64,000 bases of DNA from Ziziphus jujuba. Its lineage: Eukaryota; Streptophyta; Magnoliopsida; Rosales; Rhamnaceae. The stretch covers positions 16,141,001 to 16,205,000 of the forward strand of contig NC_083387.1 in NCBI RefSeq assembly GCF_031755915.1. The letters run 5' to 3'. A model generated the notes under the pieces. It had not been told where the DNA came from, ran no database searches, and saw nothing but the letters and a program-made list of their open reading frames with translations. Numbering within the stretch: the stretch's first letter is position 1; every line of letters begins with the position of its first letter. Made by a program: the position numbers and the translations under genes. Below are positions 11,219 to 21,118 of the stretch, one piece after another.

Positions 11219-12353
11219 TGATGTGATTCTGCCCGAGCCCGCTCAACCGATAACCCGCTGGGGTGCTAACTCGACACGGATGAAGACTAGGCCAATCACA
11301 AGAGCTCAAATTAAGAGATTTAAGGACAACCTGGGAGTATTTATACAGGGGGTAATCAATCTCAACATAGCTTGTCCATACTTGAAGATACAAAGCCTAT
11401 TCTAAGCATCCAAGTGGTGGAAGCTGATACGGACCCGAGTGACGGTTTTGGTACATTTTTGGAGTCCGGGAAGCATGAAATGGTTCCAATGCTTTATGAG
11501 TTCAATACATATGCCTAAGAGGTCATAGAATCAAGTTAAATCAGCCTCAAATACAATCAAAAAGGGCTTGTACGGACAGCATCAACAATTTGGCCGAATT
11601 TGCTGTATTGCTTGCTGGCTTTACTATATTTTACTGTATTAGCCTTTTCTTATTTTTCCAAGCATGGGAAACGTGTGGGACTTCATATTCAGCTTATTTT
11701 TCATCATAAAAAGAATCTAGCAGCTGATTTGAAGCTCAAAGAGGTCAAAGATTGATCAAAGTCAACTTGATCAAAATGCTAGCATTTTTAGTTTCCTAAT
11801 TTGTTTTTACTTTTTCTTTTAGGAAACTACCATTACTTTTTGGCTTTTATTTATTTATTTTCTGGAAAAATAACTTTAGGAAGGTTTTTATTTTATTCTT
11901 TCCATTGTAAATTAATTAATTCCTAATTTAATATAAAGGAATTAATTAATCAAACTTAGATTAGGAAAGGAAGTATAGTTTCGGCCAACTAGGTTTCTTT
12001 ATGTGTGGTGGCCGGTTTTCTTTATGTTCTAGGGTTTTATTTCGTGGCTTTGTAGCCTATTTAAAGGCTTGGTTATCAATAAGAATACAACTTTGATTTG
12101 ATTAAAAAAATACTTGTGAGATTAATTATCTCTTTCTTCTTTAAGAACACCTAAAACACCATTAGAGAATTGGTTGTTTTAGCTTGACTTATCAATAGGT
12201 TTTCCATCCCCTATTGTGGCGTCTACATTATACCAAGGTTTCTAACCATAGGTTGGTTAGGGGTTGAGGTCCATTCCATTAGAACTTGAACTTAATTAAG
12301 ATCCGGGCTAATATAATACGGGTTTAGGAGCAGGTCGTCCTAGGTTCGTATCA
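11219..12353 (+). repeat. GypA 5' LTR
   Basis: It begins TGATGTGATTCTGCCC and ends GGTTCGTATCA. The first 190 or so bases are open in the frame that carries the integrase tail in the 3' LTR. Further in lie an AT-rich perfect 14-bp inverted repeat (11911-11924 with 11937-11950) and a TATA-like box. Confidence 0.95.
12058..12067 (+). promoter_or_regulatory. Probable LTR TATA box
   Basis: CTATTTAAAG lies about 285 bp before the LTR end and is kept in the other gypsy LTRs of the window (for example the TTTAAATAGG complement near 18330 and 35940). Position and conservation suggest the core promoter, with transcription starting shortly downstream. No direct evidence of a start site is visible. Confidence 0.5.
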
Positions 12354-12355
12354 TT

Positions 12356-12367
12356 TGGTATTAGAGC
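12356..12367 (+). other. GypA primer-binding site
   Basis: TGGTATTAGAGC, two bases after the LTR, matches the tRNA-iMet primer site with one change. The GypB array keeps the unmodified form (complement GCTCTGATACCA at 35634-35645). Confidence 0.85.
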
Positions 12368-13516
12368 TAAATTTTGTTCAGGTTTGATCTATCTTTATTT
12401 GCTTTAATTGTTTTTGTGTTACTCTGCAATTTTAGCATTAGGTTAAGGTTGCATCCATCCTATACACGTTCAGCATCTTAAAAAAAAAAAAAAAATTCAT
12501 TCCTAGTTGAATTAGGTTTCCTAGTTTTATCGTATTTTTGTTTCCTAATTTGTTGGTTGTCTTTTATCATTGTTCTTGATAATTTTGGTTTTTTTGTTGA
12601 TTTTCCTTTGCTGTTTTAGTCTTAAATATTTGCATTCATATATTCAAAAAAAAAAAAAAAGAAGAAGTTTGCGGCAACATTTAAAAAAAAAAAAAAAAAA
12701 AAACTGCACATTGTGTTTATTTGGAGGTCACGGGTTTGGTATTTGTTTTAGATTTGGAATTGCAATTTTGGTACTTACTCTTGCTACTGCAGTTGTTTAT
12801 GCTCTGTGAGTAAAGAAAAAAAAAAAAAAAAAAGAAGAGGTAAAGCCCAATATAAAAAAATAAAATAAAAAAATTTCGGTTTGTTGGAGTTTGATTTGTT
12901 TGCTGGAAATTTGTTGGAGCTGCTGGTTTTTTGATTATTTATTCAATATTTGGGTTGCTGGGAAATTATTTTTGCTGCTGGATATTTGGATTTTGGGTGC
13001 TTAAATTATTTGGATTAAAATCAGTTAAAGGATTTGATACAAAACTTGAATTACAAATAACAACAACCAACAACTATTCTATATTTTTGTTCAATTTGAT
13101 TCTTGTTCGAATTTGAATTTCTTTTTCTTGAATTTTATTCTTGAACTCATAATCTACTACCATCTGGTGCAGTTTTCAAAAATTCCAACGTTTTTCCCAT
13201 TATTTTGTGTTTTCTTGTCTAGAAAGCCGAAAAATTAGGATTTGTTGGATTCTTTCGGTATTGCCTACTTTTTGCTTACTGTTTGTTGATAAGTTTAATT
13301 AAAACATACTAGTGATCTAATTGCTGTTTTGTGGGTGTTTAAATTAGAACTTTGAGATAATTCATTGAGTGGAAAAAGGCAAGAGTGTGTGAGCTTAAAA
13401 GAGGGTAAAAGCCGAAACTAGTGTGCAAACACGAGTGTCGAGACCTTGTTTGAGTGAAACATGTGAGGGAGTGAATATTGTGAGGATTTATTTTATTTTT
13501 GCAGTATTTTACTAAC
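12368..13516 (+). other. GypA untranslated leader
   Basis: About 1.15 kb without a credible gene. It holds several poly-A runs (near 12480, 12645, 12682 and 12818) separated by conserved blocks such as 'aattgcaattttggtac', and a TTGTTGGAG/GCTGG-rich part around 12890-12980. Short open frames here consist of lysine runs from the A tracts and should be ignored. The same leader is present in GypB, GypC and GypD, so it is a family trait. Confidence 0.7.
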
Positions 13517-16138
13517 ATGGCAGATTCTAAAATAAGAAGAGGAGATCCACCCTTGAGGATCAATGAGGAAGAGTCCGTAGCATTCCATGGCAATGTCCGA
13601 GCTACCGGGAGCGGAGACCAAGTGGACATGAGAACTGTTTTGGAGTCAATACAGCGGGTTAGTGCTCAAGTTGAGCATGTGAATCAAAGAATGGGAAGGC
13701 TAGAAGCCTCACAAGAAATGCCGAACACAAGAAATAGGCAAGAATTCCATGGAGGACGAGGCCAAGGACGAGGAGGTCACGAGAGACCGAGAGAGGAATT
13801 TAATGAGGAGCCGTTCGGTGGAGACTTTGAGGAAGGTATGAACAAAACTTTTACTGTCCAAGATAGAGCTGGCCATGGAAGATATAGGAGGGAAGAAACA
13901 GATGACAATCTTAGCAATATCAAGATCAACATCCCACCATTCATGGGAAAAAGTGACCCCGAAGCATATTTGGAGTGGGAAGAAAAAATGGAGATGATAT
14001 TTGACCGCCATAATTATTCAGAGGCTAAGAAGGTGAAATTGGCAGCAATGGAGTTTGGCCATTATGCACTCCAATGGTGGACCAATGAGCAAAACACCCG
14101 AAGGAGAGTTGGTGATGACTTGATTACTACATGGCGACAAATGAAAGGAGCCATGCGGAAGCGATTCGTACCATCACACTATCATAGGTTGCTGCATCAA
14201 AGACTTCAATCTTTAACTCACGGACGTGGATCCGTGGAGGATTATTACAAGGAGATGGAGATGCTTATGATGAGATTGAACTTGAATGAAGATAGGGAAG
14301 CAACCATGGCAAGGTTTCTTGGTGGTTTGAATTATGAAATAGCCAATCAACTAGAATTGCAACAATATGTGGAATTGGAGGAGATGTTGCATGTGGCTAT
14401 TAAATTAGAGCATAAACTCAAGAGGAGGGGTGTAAGATCATGGTTTGGAGGTGTTTCCAATAGTGTAAGGTCCAATTCAAGTGGCTGGAGGAACAATCCC
14501 ATCTATGAAAGCAAGCTAAAGCCGAAAGTCAAAGAAGAAAGTTCAAACTGGCCAAGGAAGGAGACTAGAACCGAATCTGTCCAAGCACCAAAGAATGAGG
14601 TAAAATTAGATCCTAAACCTTCTAGAACTCATGATGTTGTGTGTTTTAAGTGCCAGGGAGGAGGACACATTGCTAGCCAATGCCCGAATAGAAGAATTAT
14701 GGTGTTAAAGGGCAATGACGAGCTAGAATTGAAAAGTGAAGAAAGTGAGGATGAAGCCAGGCAAGAGGAGGAAGACTTGGAGGATGAACCCGAAACCTTG
14801 CAAGCATCCAATGCTGAATTAAACTTGCTTTCTAGGAGAGCACTTGCTGCATACAAAGATGAGGATGAAATTCAAAGAGAGAACATCTTCCACACCCGAT
14901 GTGAAATTCAAGGTAAGATTTGTAGTATGATTATTGATAGTAGAAGTTGTACTAATGTAATAAGTAACCTTGTAGTTGATAAATTGGGCTTAAAAACAAT
15001 AAAACATCCTGAACCATATAGATTACAATGGCTTAATGATAGTGGTGAGATGAAAGTAAACAAACAAGCCAAAGTAAAATTTAATATAGGTAGATATGAG
15101 GATGTAGTTTTATGTGATATTGTACCCATGATTGCTGGACATATACTATTAGGTAGGCCATGGCAATTTGATAAAGATGCTACTCATTTTGGTCGAGAAA
15201 ATAGTATTGTTTTCAGGTTTAAAGGGAAGAAGGTCAAGCTAGAACCATTATCTCCTAAAGAGGTTTACAAAGACCAATTACAAATGCAACAAAGGAGAGA
15301 AGCCGAAAAGCTTAAGGACAAAGCAAGTATGGCACGAACGGCTTCACCATCCTTTCAAGAAGGTAAGAATGAGGTTGTTGATCAAGGTAAGGTTTCTAAG
15401 ACTCATATTGAGTGGAAAGATCAAGGAAAAATCAAAAGAAAGGGGAAAGAGAGTGGCAAACCCGAGAGCTTGGAGAAGGAAGGGAAATCCGAAGGTTTGC
15501 GCCAATCCAAAGGGGAAAAAGAAAAAGAAAGAAAAGAAAGGTCAAGTAGCAACTTTTATTTGAGTTTAGGGGATATTAATAAGGTTATTGAGTGTAAGAA
15601 ACCTTTACTGGTCATGATTTATAAAGAAAATTATTTTAATGATCAAAATAACTTTGAAGAACTTGAATTGCCAAGTTCAATGATTTCTATTTTGAAGGAA
15701 TTTGGAGATGTCTTCCCAAATGAAATTCCAAGTGGACTACCATCCAATCAAGAGGGAAAAGGTGAGCTTGCTATCCAAGGTAAGCCTTCTAATACTCAGG
15801 TTGTGTGGAAAAATATTAATAAAACCAAGAGTAAAAAATTTGGTGCAAAAGCTGAGAGTGAGGAAGGTGAGATGGCATTGAGTGAGAAAGGAAAAGGAAG
15901 ACAAGAAAGGAAGAATATAAATTTTTATCTTAGCTTTGGTGATGTTAATAAAGTAATTATGAATAAGAAATCATTGCTGACCATGAATTTTAAAGATACT
16001 TATTTAAAGATATCTTTATTGCATAGAACTTTATCTGCATTGTTGAGAGCTTTACTTAGTGGCAATTTGAAATTTGGGAAATATTGTTTGCTAACTTTAA
16101 AAAGTGTAATTTTTACCATAATGAGCATGTATTTCTAG
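13517..16138 (+). CDS. GypA Gag-protease polyprotein with altered linker
   Basis: The ATG at 13517 ([19 protein letters not shown]) matches the start of the GypB and GypD proteins; an upstream in-frame extension has no ATG. Domains: a glycine/arginine-rich N-terminal part, retrotransposon Gag (about residues 150-310, with [12 protein letters not shown]), one zinc knuckle [14 protein letters not shown] (376-389), then a retropepsin-like domain with D-S-R at 474-476 instead of D-S/T-G, and [10 protein letters not shown] charged linker follows, in which a block of about 95 residues occurs twice (about 614-707 and 745-830) around the pre-RT motif [17 protein letters not shown] is absent where expected. 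The end is frameshifted by one lost A near 16073 compared with GypB, so the last 20 or so residues are out of frame. Gag function looks intact; protease function is doubtful. Confidence 0.9.
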   Translation: MADSKIRRGDPPLRINEEESVAFHGNVRATGSGDQVDMRTVLESIQRVSAQVEHVNQRMGRLEASQEMPNTRNRQEFHGGRGQGRGGHERPREEFNEEPFGGDFEEGMNKTFTVQDRAGHGRYRREETDDNLSNIKINIPPFMGKSDPEAYLEWEEKMEMIFDRHNYSEAKKVKLAAMEFGHYALQWWTNEQNTRRRVGDDLITTWRQMKGAMRKRFVPSHYHRLLHQRLQSLTHGRGSVEDYYKEMEMLMMRLNLNEDREATMARFLGGLNYEIANQLELQQYVELEEMLHVAIKLEHKLKRRGVRSWFGGVSNSVRSNSSGWRNNPIYESKLKPKVKEESSNWPRKETRTESVQAPKNEVKLDPKPSRTHDVVCFKCQGGGHIASQCPNRRIMVLKGNDELELKSEESEDEARQEEEDLEDEPETLQASNAELNLLSRRALAAYKDEDEIQRENIFHTRCEIQGKICSMIIDSRSCTNVISNLVVDKLGLKTIKHPEPYRLQWLNDSGEMKVNKQAKVKFNIGRYEDVVLCDIVPMIAGHILLGRPWQFDKDATHFGRENSIVFRFKGKKVKLEPLSPKEVYKDQLQMQQRREAEKLKDKASMARTASPSFQEGKNEVVDQGKVSKTHIEWKDQGKIKRKGKESGKPESLEKEGKSEGLRQSKGEKEKERKERSSSNFYLSLGDINKVIECKKPLLVMIYKENYFNDQNNFEELELPSSMISILKEFGDVFPNEIPSGLPSNQEGKGELAIQGKPSNTQVVWKNINKTKSKKFGAKAESEEGEMALSEKGKGRQERKNINFYLSFGDVNKVIMNKKSLLTMNFKDTYLKISLLHRTLSALLRALLSGNLKFGKYCLLTLKSVIFTIMSMYF

Positions 16139-16403
16139 ATTTTGTTGTAATAGTGTTTGACCCAGGAGAATTGGTTTGGTTGTACTTACGAAAGGAAAGG
16201 TTTCCTAATCAAAGAAAGTCAAAGCTCATGCCGCCTATGGATGGACCTTTTCAAGTTTTGGAGCCGAATAACAAGAATGCCTACAAGCTTGATTTATCGG
16301 GTGAGTATGACATGAGTGCTGCATTTAATGTTGCTGATTTAACTCCTTTTTCTATAGGTGATGATCTTGATTTGAGGACAAATCCTTTTCAAGAGGAGGG
16401 GAA
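16015..16403 (+). pseudogene. GypA scrambled integrase/RT scraps and integrase C-terminus
   Basis: Pieces of pol are joined in the wrong order. [14 protein letters not shown] resembles late integrase core, [20 protein letters not shown] resembles the RT region after the palm, then [17 protein letters not shown] to FNVADLTPF is the integrase C-terminal domain. The last two are in a frame different from gag because of the one-base loss near 16073. The frame goes on through the polypurine tract into the 3' LTR to about 16590. No complete enzyme domain remains. Confidence 0.8.
16391..16403 (+). other. GypA polypurine tract
   Basis: AAGAGGAGGGGAA ends directly at the TG of the 3' LTR. It would prime plus-strand DNA synthesis. 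The same tract is seen in the GypB units (complement at 19179-19191 and 36785-36797). Confidence 0.9.
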
Positions 16404-17538
16404 TGATGTGATTCTGCCCGAGCCCGCTCAACCGATAACCCGCTGGGGTGCTAACTCGACACGGATGAAGACTAGGCCAATCACAAGAGCTCAAATTAAG
16501 AGATTTAAGGACAACCTGGGAGTATTTATACAGGGGGTAATCAATCTCAACATAGCTTGTCCATACTTGAAGATACAAAGCCTATTCTAAGCATCCAAGT
16601 GCTGGAAGCTGATACGGACCCGAGTGACGGTTTTGGTACATTTTTGGAGTCCGGGAAGCATGAAATGGTTCCAATGCTTTATGGGTTCAATACATATGCC
16701 TAAGAGGTCATAGAATCAAGTTAAATCAGCCTCAAATACAATCAAAAAGGGCTTGTACGGACAGCATCAACAATTTGGCCGAATTTGCTGTATTGCTTGC
16801 TGGCTTTACTGTATTTTACTGTATTAGCCTTTTCTTATTTTTCCAAGCATGGGCAACGTGTGGGACTTCATATTCAGCTTATTTGTCATCATAAAAAGAA
16901 TCTATCAGCTGATTTGAAGCTCAAAGAGGTCAAAGATTGATCAAAGTCAACTTGATCAAAAGGCTAGCATTTTTAGTTTCCTAATTTGTTTTTACTTTTT
17001 CTTTTAGGAAACTACCATTACTTTTTGGCTTTTATTTATTTATTTTCTGGACAAATAACTTTAGGAAGGTTTTTATTTTATTCTTTCCATTGTAAATTAA
17101 TTAATTCCTAATTTAATATAAAGGAATTAATTAATCAAACTTAGATTAGGAAAGGAAGTATAGTTTCGGCCAACTAGGTTTCTTTATGTGTGGTGGCCGG
17201 TTTTCTTTATGTTCTAGCTTTTTATTTCGTGGCTTTGTAGCCTATTTAAAGGCTTGGTTATCAATAAGAATACAACTTTGATTTGATTAAAAAAATACTT
17301 GTGAGATTAATTATCTCTTTCTTCTTTGAGAACACCTAAAACACCATTAGAGAATTGGTTGTTTTAGCTTGACTTATCAATAGGTTTTCCATCCCCTATT
17401 GTGGCGTCTACATTATACCAAGGTTTCTAACCACAGGTTGGTTAGGGGTTGAGGTCCATTCCATTAGAACTTGAACTTAATTAAGATCCGGGCTAATATA
17501 ATACGGGTTTAGGAGCAGGTCGTCCTAGGTTCGTATCA
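16404..17538 (+). repeat. GypA 3' LTR
   Basis: Same length and ends as the 5' LTR, with about a dozen single-base differences by eye over 1135 bp. In this copy the integrase frame continues through the first 190 bases with [20 protein letters not shown], the usual C-terminal tail of plant gypsy integrases. CTTCT at 17539-17543 follows as target duplication. Confidence 0.95.
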
Positions 17539-18045
17539 CTTCTCCTTAGCTCTCCATGAACCAGCTTTAGGGAATGGAAGCCGTGTGGATTTCCCTAGTT
17601 GGCATACATCACATAGGCTTTTCATCTCCTCAATCTTTGGCATGTCCTTCACAATAGCATTGGTGTTTCTCATGGCACCATAGCTAGAATGCCCAGGCCT
17701 TTTATGCTAAAGTTGAGAAATGGACTCCACTTTGGTTTTTAAGGCTTGTTCATTCTTAACTAGGTCCAATCTATAGCTTTTTTCCTTCAATGGTACCTTA
17801 AACAGCTCATTACCACAAGCATCATATATGGTACATCCATCTTTTGCAAAATTTAAAGCAAAGACTCTGTCTACCAATTGTGCTACACTAAGCAAGTTTT
17901 CACACAAACAAGGAACATATAGCATATCTTTGGTACCTTCCTTGGTGTTTAAGCACACATCTCCTTTGCCTTCTACTTTCATGAACCGGCCATCACCAAT
18001 CTTCACTTTGGTTTTGTAGTTTCGGTCAAGCTCCATAAAGCCATC
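17539..18045 (-). pseudogene. CopB protease-to-integrase linker fragment
   Basis: On the reverse strand: MELDRNYKTKVKIGDGRF (just after the protease site), LYVPCLCENLLSV, then the gag-pre-integrase motif and FPKAGSWRAKEK, which leads into integrase beyond GypA. The tryptophan of the QLWHKR motif is a stop codon (near 17707). The fragment ends at CCATC (18041-18045), where the first LTR of the GypB array begins. Confidence 0.9.
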
Positions 18046-19178
18046 TGATACGAACCTAGGACGACCTGCTCCTAAACCCGTATTATATTAGCCCGGATCT
18101 CAATTAAGTTCAAGTTCTAATGGAATGGACCTCAACCCCTAACCAACCTATGGTTAGAAACCTTGGTATAATGTAGACGCCACAATAGGGGATGGAAAAC
18201 CTATTGATAAGTCAAGCTAAAACAACCAATTAATGGTGTTTTAGGTGTTCACAAAGAACAAAGAGATAATTAATCTCACAAATATTTTCTTAATCAAATC
18301 AAAGTTTTTTTCTTATTGAAAAATAAGCCTTTAAATAGGCTACAAAGCCATAAAATAAAACACTAAAAATAAAGAAAAACCGGCCACCACACATAAAGAA
18401 ACCTAGTTGGTTGAAACTATACTTCCTTTCCTAATCTAAGTTTGATTAATTAATTCCTTTATATTAAATTAGGAATTAATTAACTTACAATGGAAAGAAT
18501 AAAATAAAAACCTTCCTAAAGTTATTTTTCCAGAAAATAAATAAATAAAAGCCAAAAAGTAATGGTAGTTTCCTAAAACAAAAAGTAAAAACAAATTAGG
18601 AAACTAAAAATGCTAGCTTTTTTTATCAAGTTGACTTTGATCAATCTTTGACCTCTTTGAGCTTCAAATCAGCTTTTAGATTCTTTTTAGGATGCCAAAT
18701 AAGCTGAAAATGAAGTCCCACACATTGCCCATGCTTGGAAATATAAGAAAAGGCTAATACAGTAAAATACAGTAAAGCCAGCAAGTAATACAGCAAATTC
18801 GGCCAAATTGTTGATGCTGTCCGTACAAGCCCTTTTTGATTGCATTTGAGGCTGCTTTAACTTGATTCCATGACCTCTTAGGCATATTTATTGAACCCAT
18901 AAAGCATTGGAACCATTTCATGCTTCCCGAACTCCCAAAATGTACCAAAACCGCCACCCGGGCCCATTTTGGCTTCTATTGCTTGTATGAGTAAAACATG
19001 CCTTGGTTCTTTAGATATGGCCAACCCCTATTGACTATGACTTATTCCTTGTATAAAGACATCAAGATTGTCCTTGAACTTCTTGGCTAGGGCTCTAGTG
19101 ATCGGTCCCACCTTCATCCGTAACGGATCGGCACCCTAGCGGGTTGTCGGTTGTATGGGTTCGAGCAGATTCGCATCA
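18046..19178 (-). repeat. GypB array LTR-L
   Basis: TGATACGAACC at the left, ...TTCGCATCA at the right. The tail frame that GypA reads in its LTR is broken here by a stop (complement CTAGCG in the 'ccctagcgggt' stretch near 19131), where LTR-R keeps CCAGCG. It lies in CopB after CCATC. Confidence 0.93.
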
Positions 19179-20078
19179 TTCCCCTCCTCTTGAAAAGGAT
19201 TTGTCCTCAAATTGAAGTCATCACCTGCAGTAAAAGGAGATAAATCAGCAACATTGAAGGTAGCACTAATATTATACTCACCCGGTAGATCAAGTTTGTA
19301 GGCATTGTCATTTATCCGCTCCAAAACTTGGAAAAGTCCATCCATAGGCGGCATGAGCTTTGACTTTCTTTGTTTAGGAAAGCTTTCCTTTTGTAAGTGT
19401 AACCAAACCAATTCTCCTGGGTCATACACTATTACAACAAAATCTAGAAATACATACTCATTATGGTAAAAATTACACTTTTTAAAGTTAGCAAACAATA
19501 TTTCCCAAATTTTCAAATTACCACTAAGTAAAGCTCTCAACAATGCAGATAAAGTTCTATGCAATAAAGACATCTTTAAATAAGTATCTTTAAAATTCAT
19601 GGTCAGCAATGATTTCTTATTCATAATTACTTTATTAACATCACCAAAGCTAAGATAAAAATTTATATTTTTCCTTTCTTGTCTTCCTTTTCCTTTCTCA
19701 CTCACGGCCATCTGACCTTCCTCACTCTCTGCTTTTGCACCAAATTTCTCACTCTTGGTTTTATTAAAATTTTTCCACACAACCTGAGTATGAGAAGACT
19801 TACCTTGGATAGCAAGCTCATCTTTTCCCTCTTGATTGGATGGTAGTCCGCTTGGAACTTCATTTGGGAAGACGTCTCCAAATTCCTTCGAAAGAGAAAT
19901 CATTGAACTTGGCAATTCAAGTTCTTCAATGTTAGTTTGATCATTAAAATAATTTTATTTATAAATCATGACCAGCAAAGGTTTCTTACACTCAATAACC
20001 TTATTAATATCCCCTAAACTCAAATAAAAGTTGCTACTTGACCTTTCTTTTCTTTCTTTTTCTTTTTCTCTCTCGGAT
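19179..20078 (-). pseudogene. GypB unit 1 distal gag-pol: linker and scrambled pol scraps
   Basis: On the reverse strand, continuing from the gag-protease part beyond CopC: the linker with [13 protein letters not shown], a stop at YK-stop-NYF (near 19955), the pre-RT motif [15 protein letters not shown], the second linker block, then [31 protein letters not shown] and [14 protein letters not shown] to the tract TTCCCCTCCTCTT (19179-19191). Here the scraps are in one open frame of 259 codons (19136-19915), which shows the scrambled order is a family trait and that the GypA frame loss is secondary. Confidence 0.85.
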
Positions 20079-20083
20079 TGGTG
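20079..20083. other. CopC left target duplication, unit 1
   Basis: TGGTG here and at 25006-25010. Removing CopC and one copy rejoins the GypB linker (GGATTGGTGCAAACC), as expected from the GypA sequence near 15500. Confidence 0.93.
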
Positions 20084-21118
20084 TGTTGAGGTGAGAAGGT
20101 TATGACCAAGAGCAAGCTAGCTTGAAGTGTTAGCAACAAGCAAGCTTTTGGTGATGCTCTTGGGAATGGTTGTGTGTGAGTTGTGTTTTTAGGTTTTGGT
20201 TATGGTGTTTTCTGGTTTTTACGGTTCCTAGAGTGTTCTAAGGTGTTGAAGAAGAGATAAGAAGAAGGGGACCACGTTGCTTTTTGAAAAATAAGGCTTA
20301 GATGTGTTGCCATTTCATTCATTTTACAATATAAGCTTGAAATTACAACTAGTTCACACATGCCAAGCATGTGAGCTTACAAAATGAGTAAAATATTTGA
20401 AATTTAAAAAGTAAAATGGTCAACACCTAACTTTTCATACACAAAAGGGTCAAAAACCAGCTGCAACATGTCTATTCCAAATATAGTAAAAAGTGGCACA
20501 TGGTTTGAACTAAGTTCCTATTGTTTAACTAGTTTGGGTAAACAACCAAACTAGCTTCACCTACTTAGTTCCCCTTTGTATCTGCTTATGAAACTTGGTT
20601 TGAAGCATCCTTGGTCATCAATAAATATTTTTCCAAGAGCTAGGAAAGTTCTGGAACCGGATCATGGGCCAAACAGCTCCAAAACTGGCCCATACTCTGC
20701 ATATGGTGCCCATCAGATACAGCAATCTGTTTGGAATAGAACATGGACTTTCCCATGTCCTTTTGACCTGAAATTTAAACCATAGTCTTCTATATATGTC
20801 TGTAGACATCCCTCAAAATTTCAGTCCAAAACTCCATTTGCAACCTGAGATATAAGATAAATAGTGGAACTATGTTGCTAGAAATTATGAATCCAGTACC
20901 ATAGGCACTTCAAGCATAACATTCCTACTCTTTTGTGCATAATTTTGCCTATAATTTTGCATACATAACTTAGGCACAAAACATTATCAAAATATACCTT
21001 GAATCAATTTAAAACATACAAAAAATATAAACTCATAAAAGGAAAGGATTTGATACCAAGGTGTGCATGCTAGCCGGTGACATGCACCATCAAGTGGCAA
21101 AATTGCCACACTTCAACA
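20084..21118 (-). repeat. CopC 3' LTR, unit 1
   Basis: TGTTGAGGTGAG at the left, GCCACACTTCAACA at the right (reverse-strand start). Close to the LTR start is a hairpin-like GTGGCAAAATTGCCAC (21094-21109). Nearly identical to the 5' LTR. In unit 2 this whole LTR is deleted. The open stretch at 20576-20785 is inside the LTR and not a gene. Confidence 0.93.

Larger units (their letters stand above)
11219..17538 (+). mobile_element. GypA, complete non-autonomous Ty3/gypsy insertion
   Basis: Two 1135-bp direct LTRs (11219-12353 and 16404-17538) enclose a 4.05-kb interior with primer site, long leader, gag-protease ORF, pol scraps and polypurine tract. The ends are TG...CA and the flanks carry a perfect 5-bp target duplication (CTTCT at 11214-11218 and 17539-17543). 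It sits in CopB integrase; removing GypA and one CTTCT restores the copia reading. RT, RNase H and most of integrase are missing, so it depends on a helper. About a dozen LTR differences by eye imply a fairly recent insertion. Confidence 0.95.
7791..18045 (-). mobile_element. CopB, reverse-strand copia element (interrupted, 5' half missing)
   Basis: From left to right: the 3' LTR (7791-8792), polypurine tract (complement CTCCTCCTT at 8793-8801), RNase H, RT, integrase, a complete gypsy insertion (GypA, 11219-17538), then the gag-pre-integrase and protease-side region to 18045. There the GypB array starts at CCATC. The gag, primer site and 5' LTR that should follow are nowhere in the window. 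CopB therefore served as landing site for two gypsy insertions and lost its 5' half. Confidence 0.85.

Noticed and set aside
20576..20785. Small open frame repeated at 24463 and 40613
   Set aside because: It lies inside the CopC LTR and repeats only because the LTR does; no start context or domain supports a gene.
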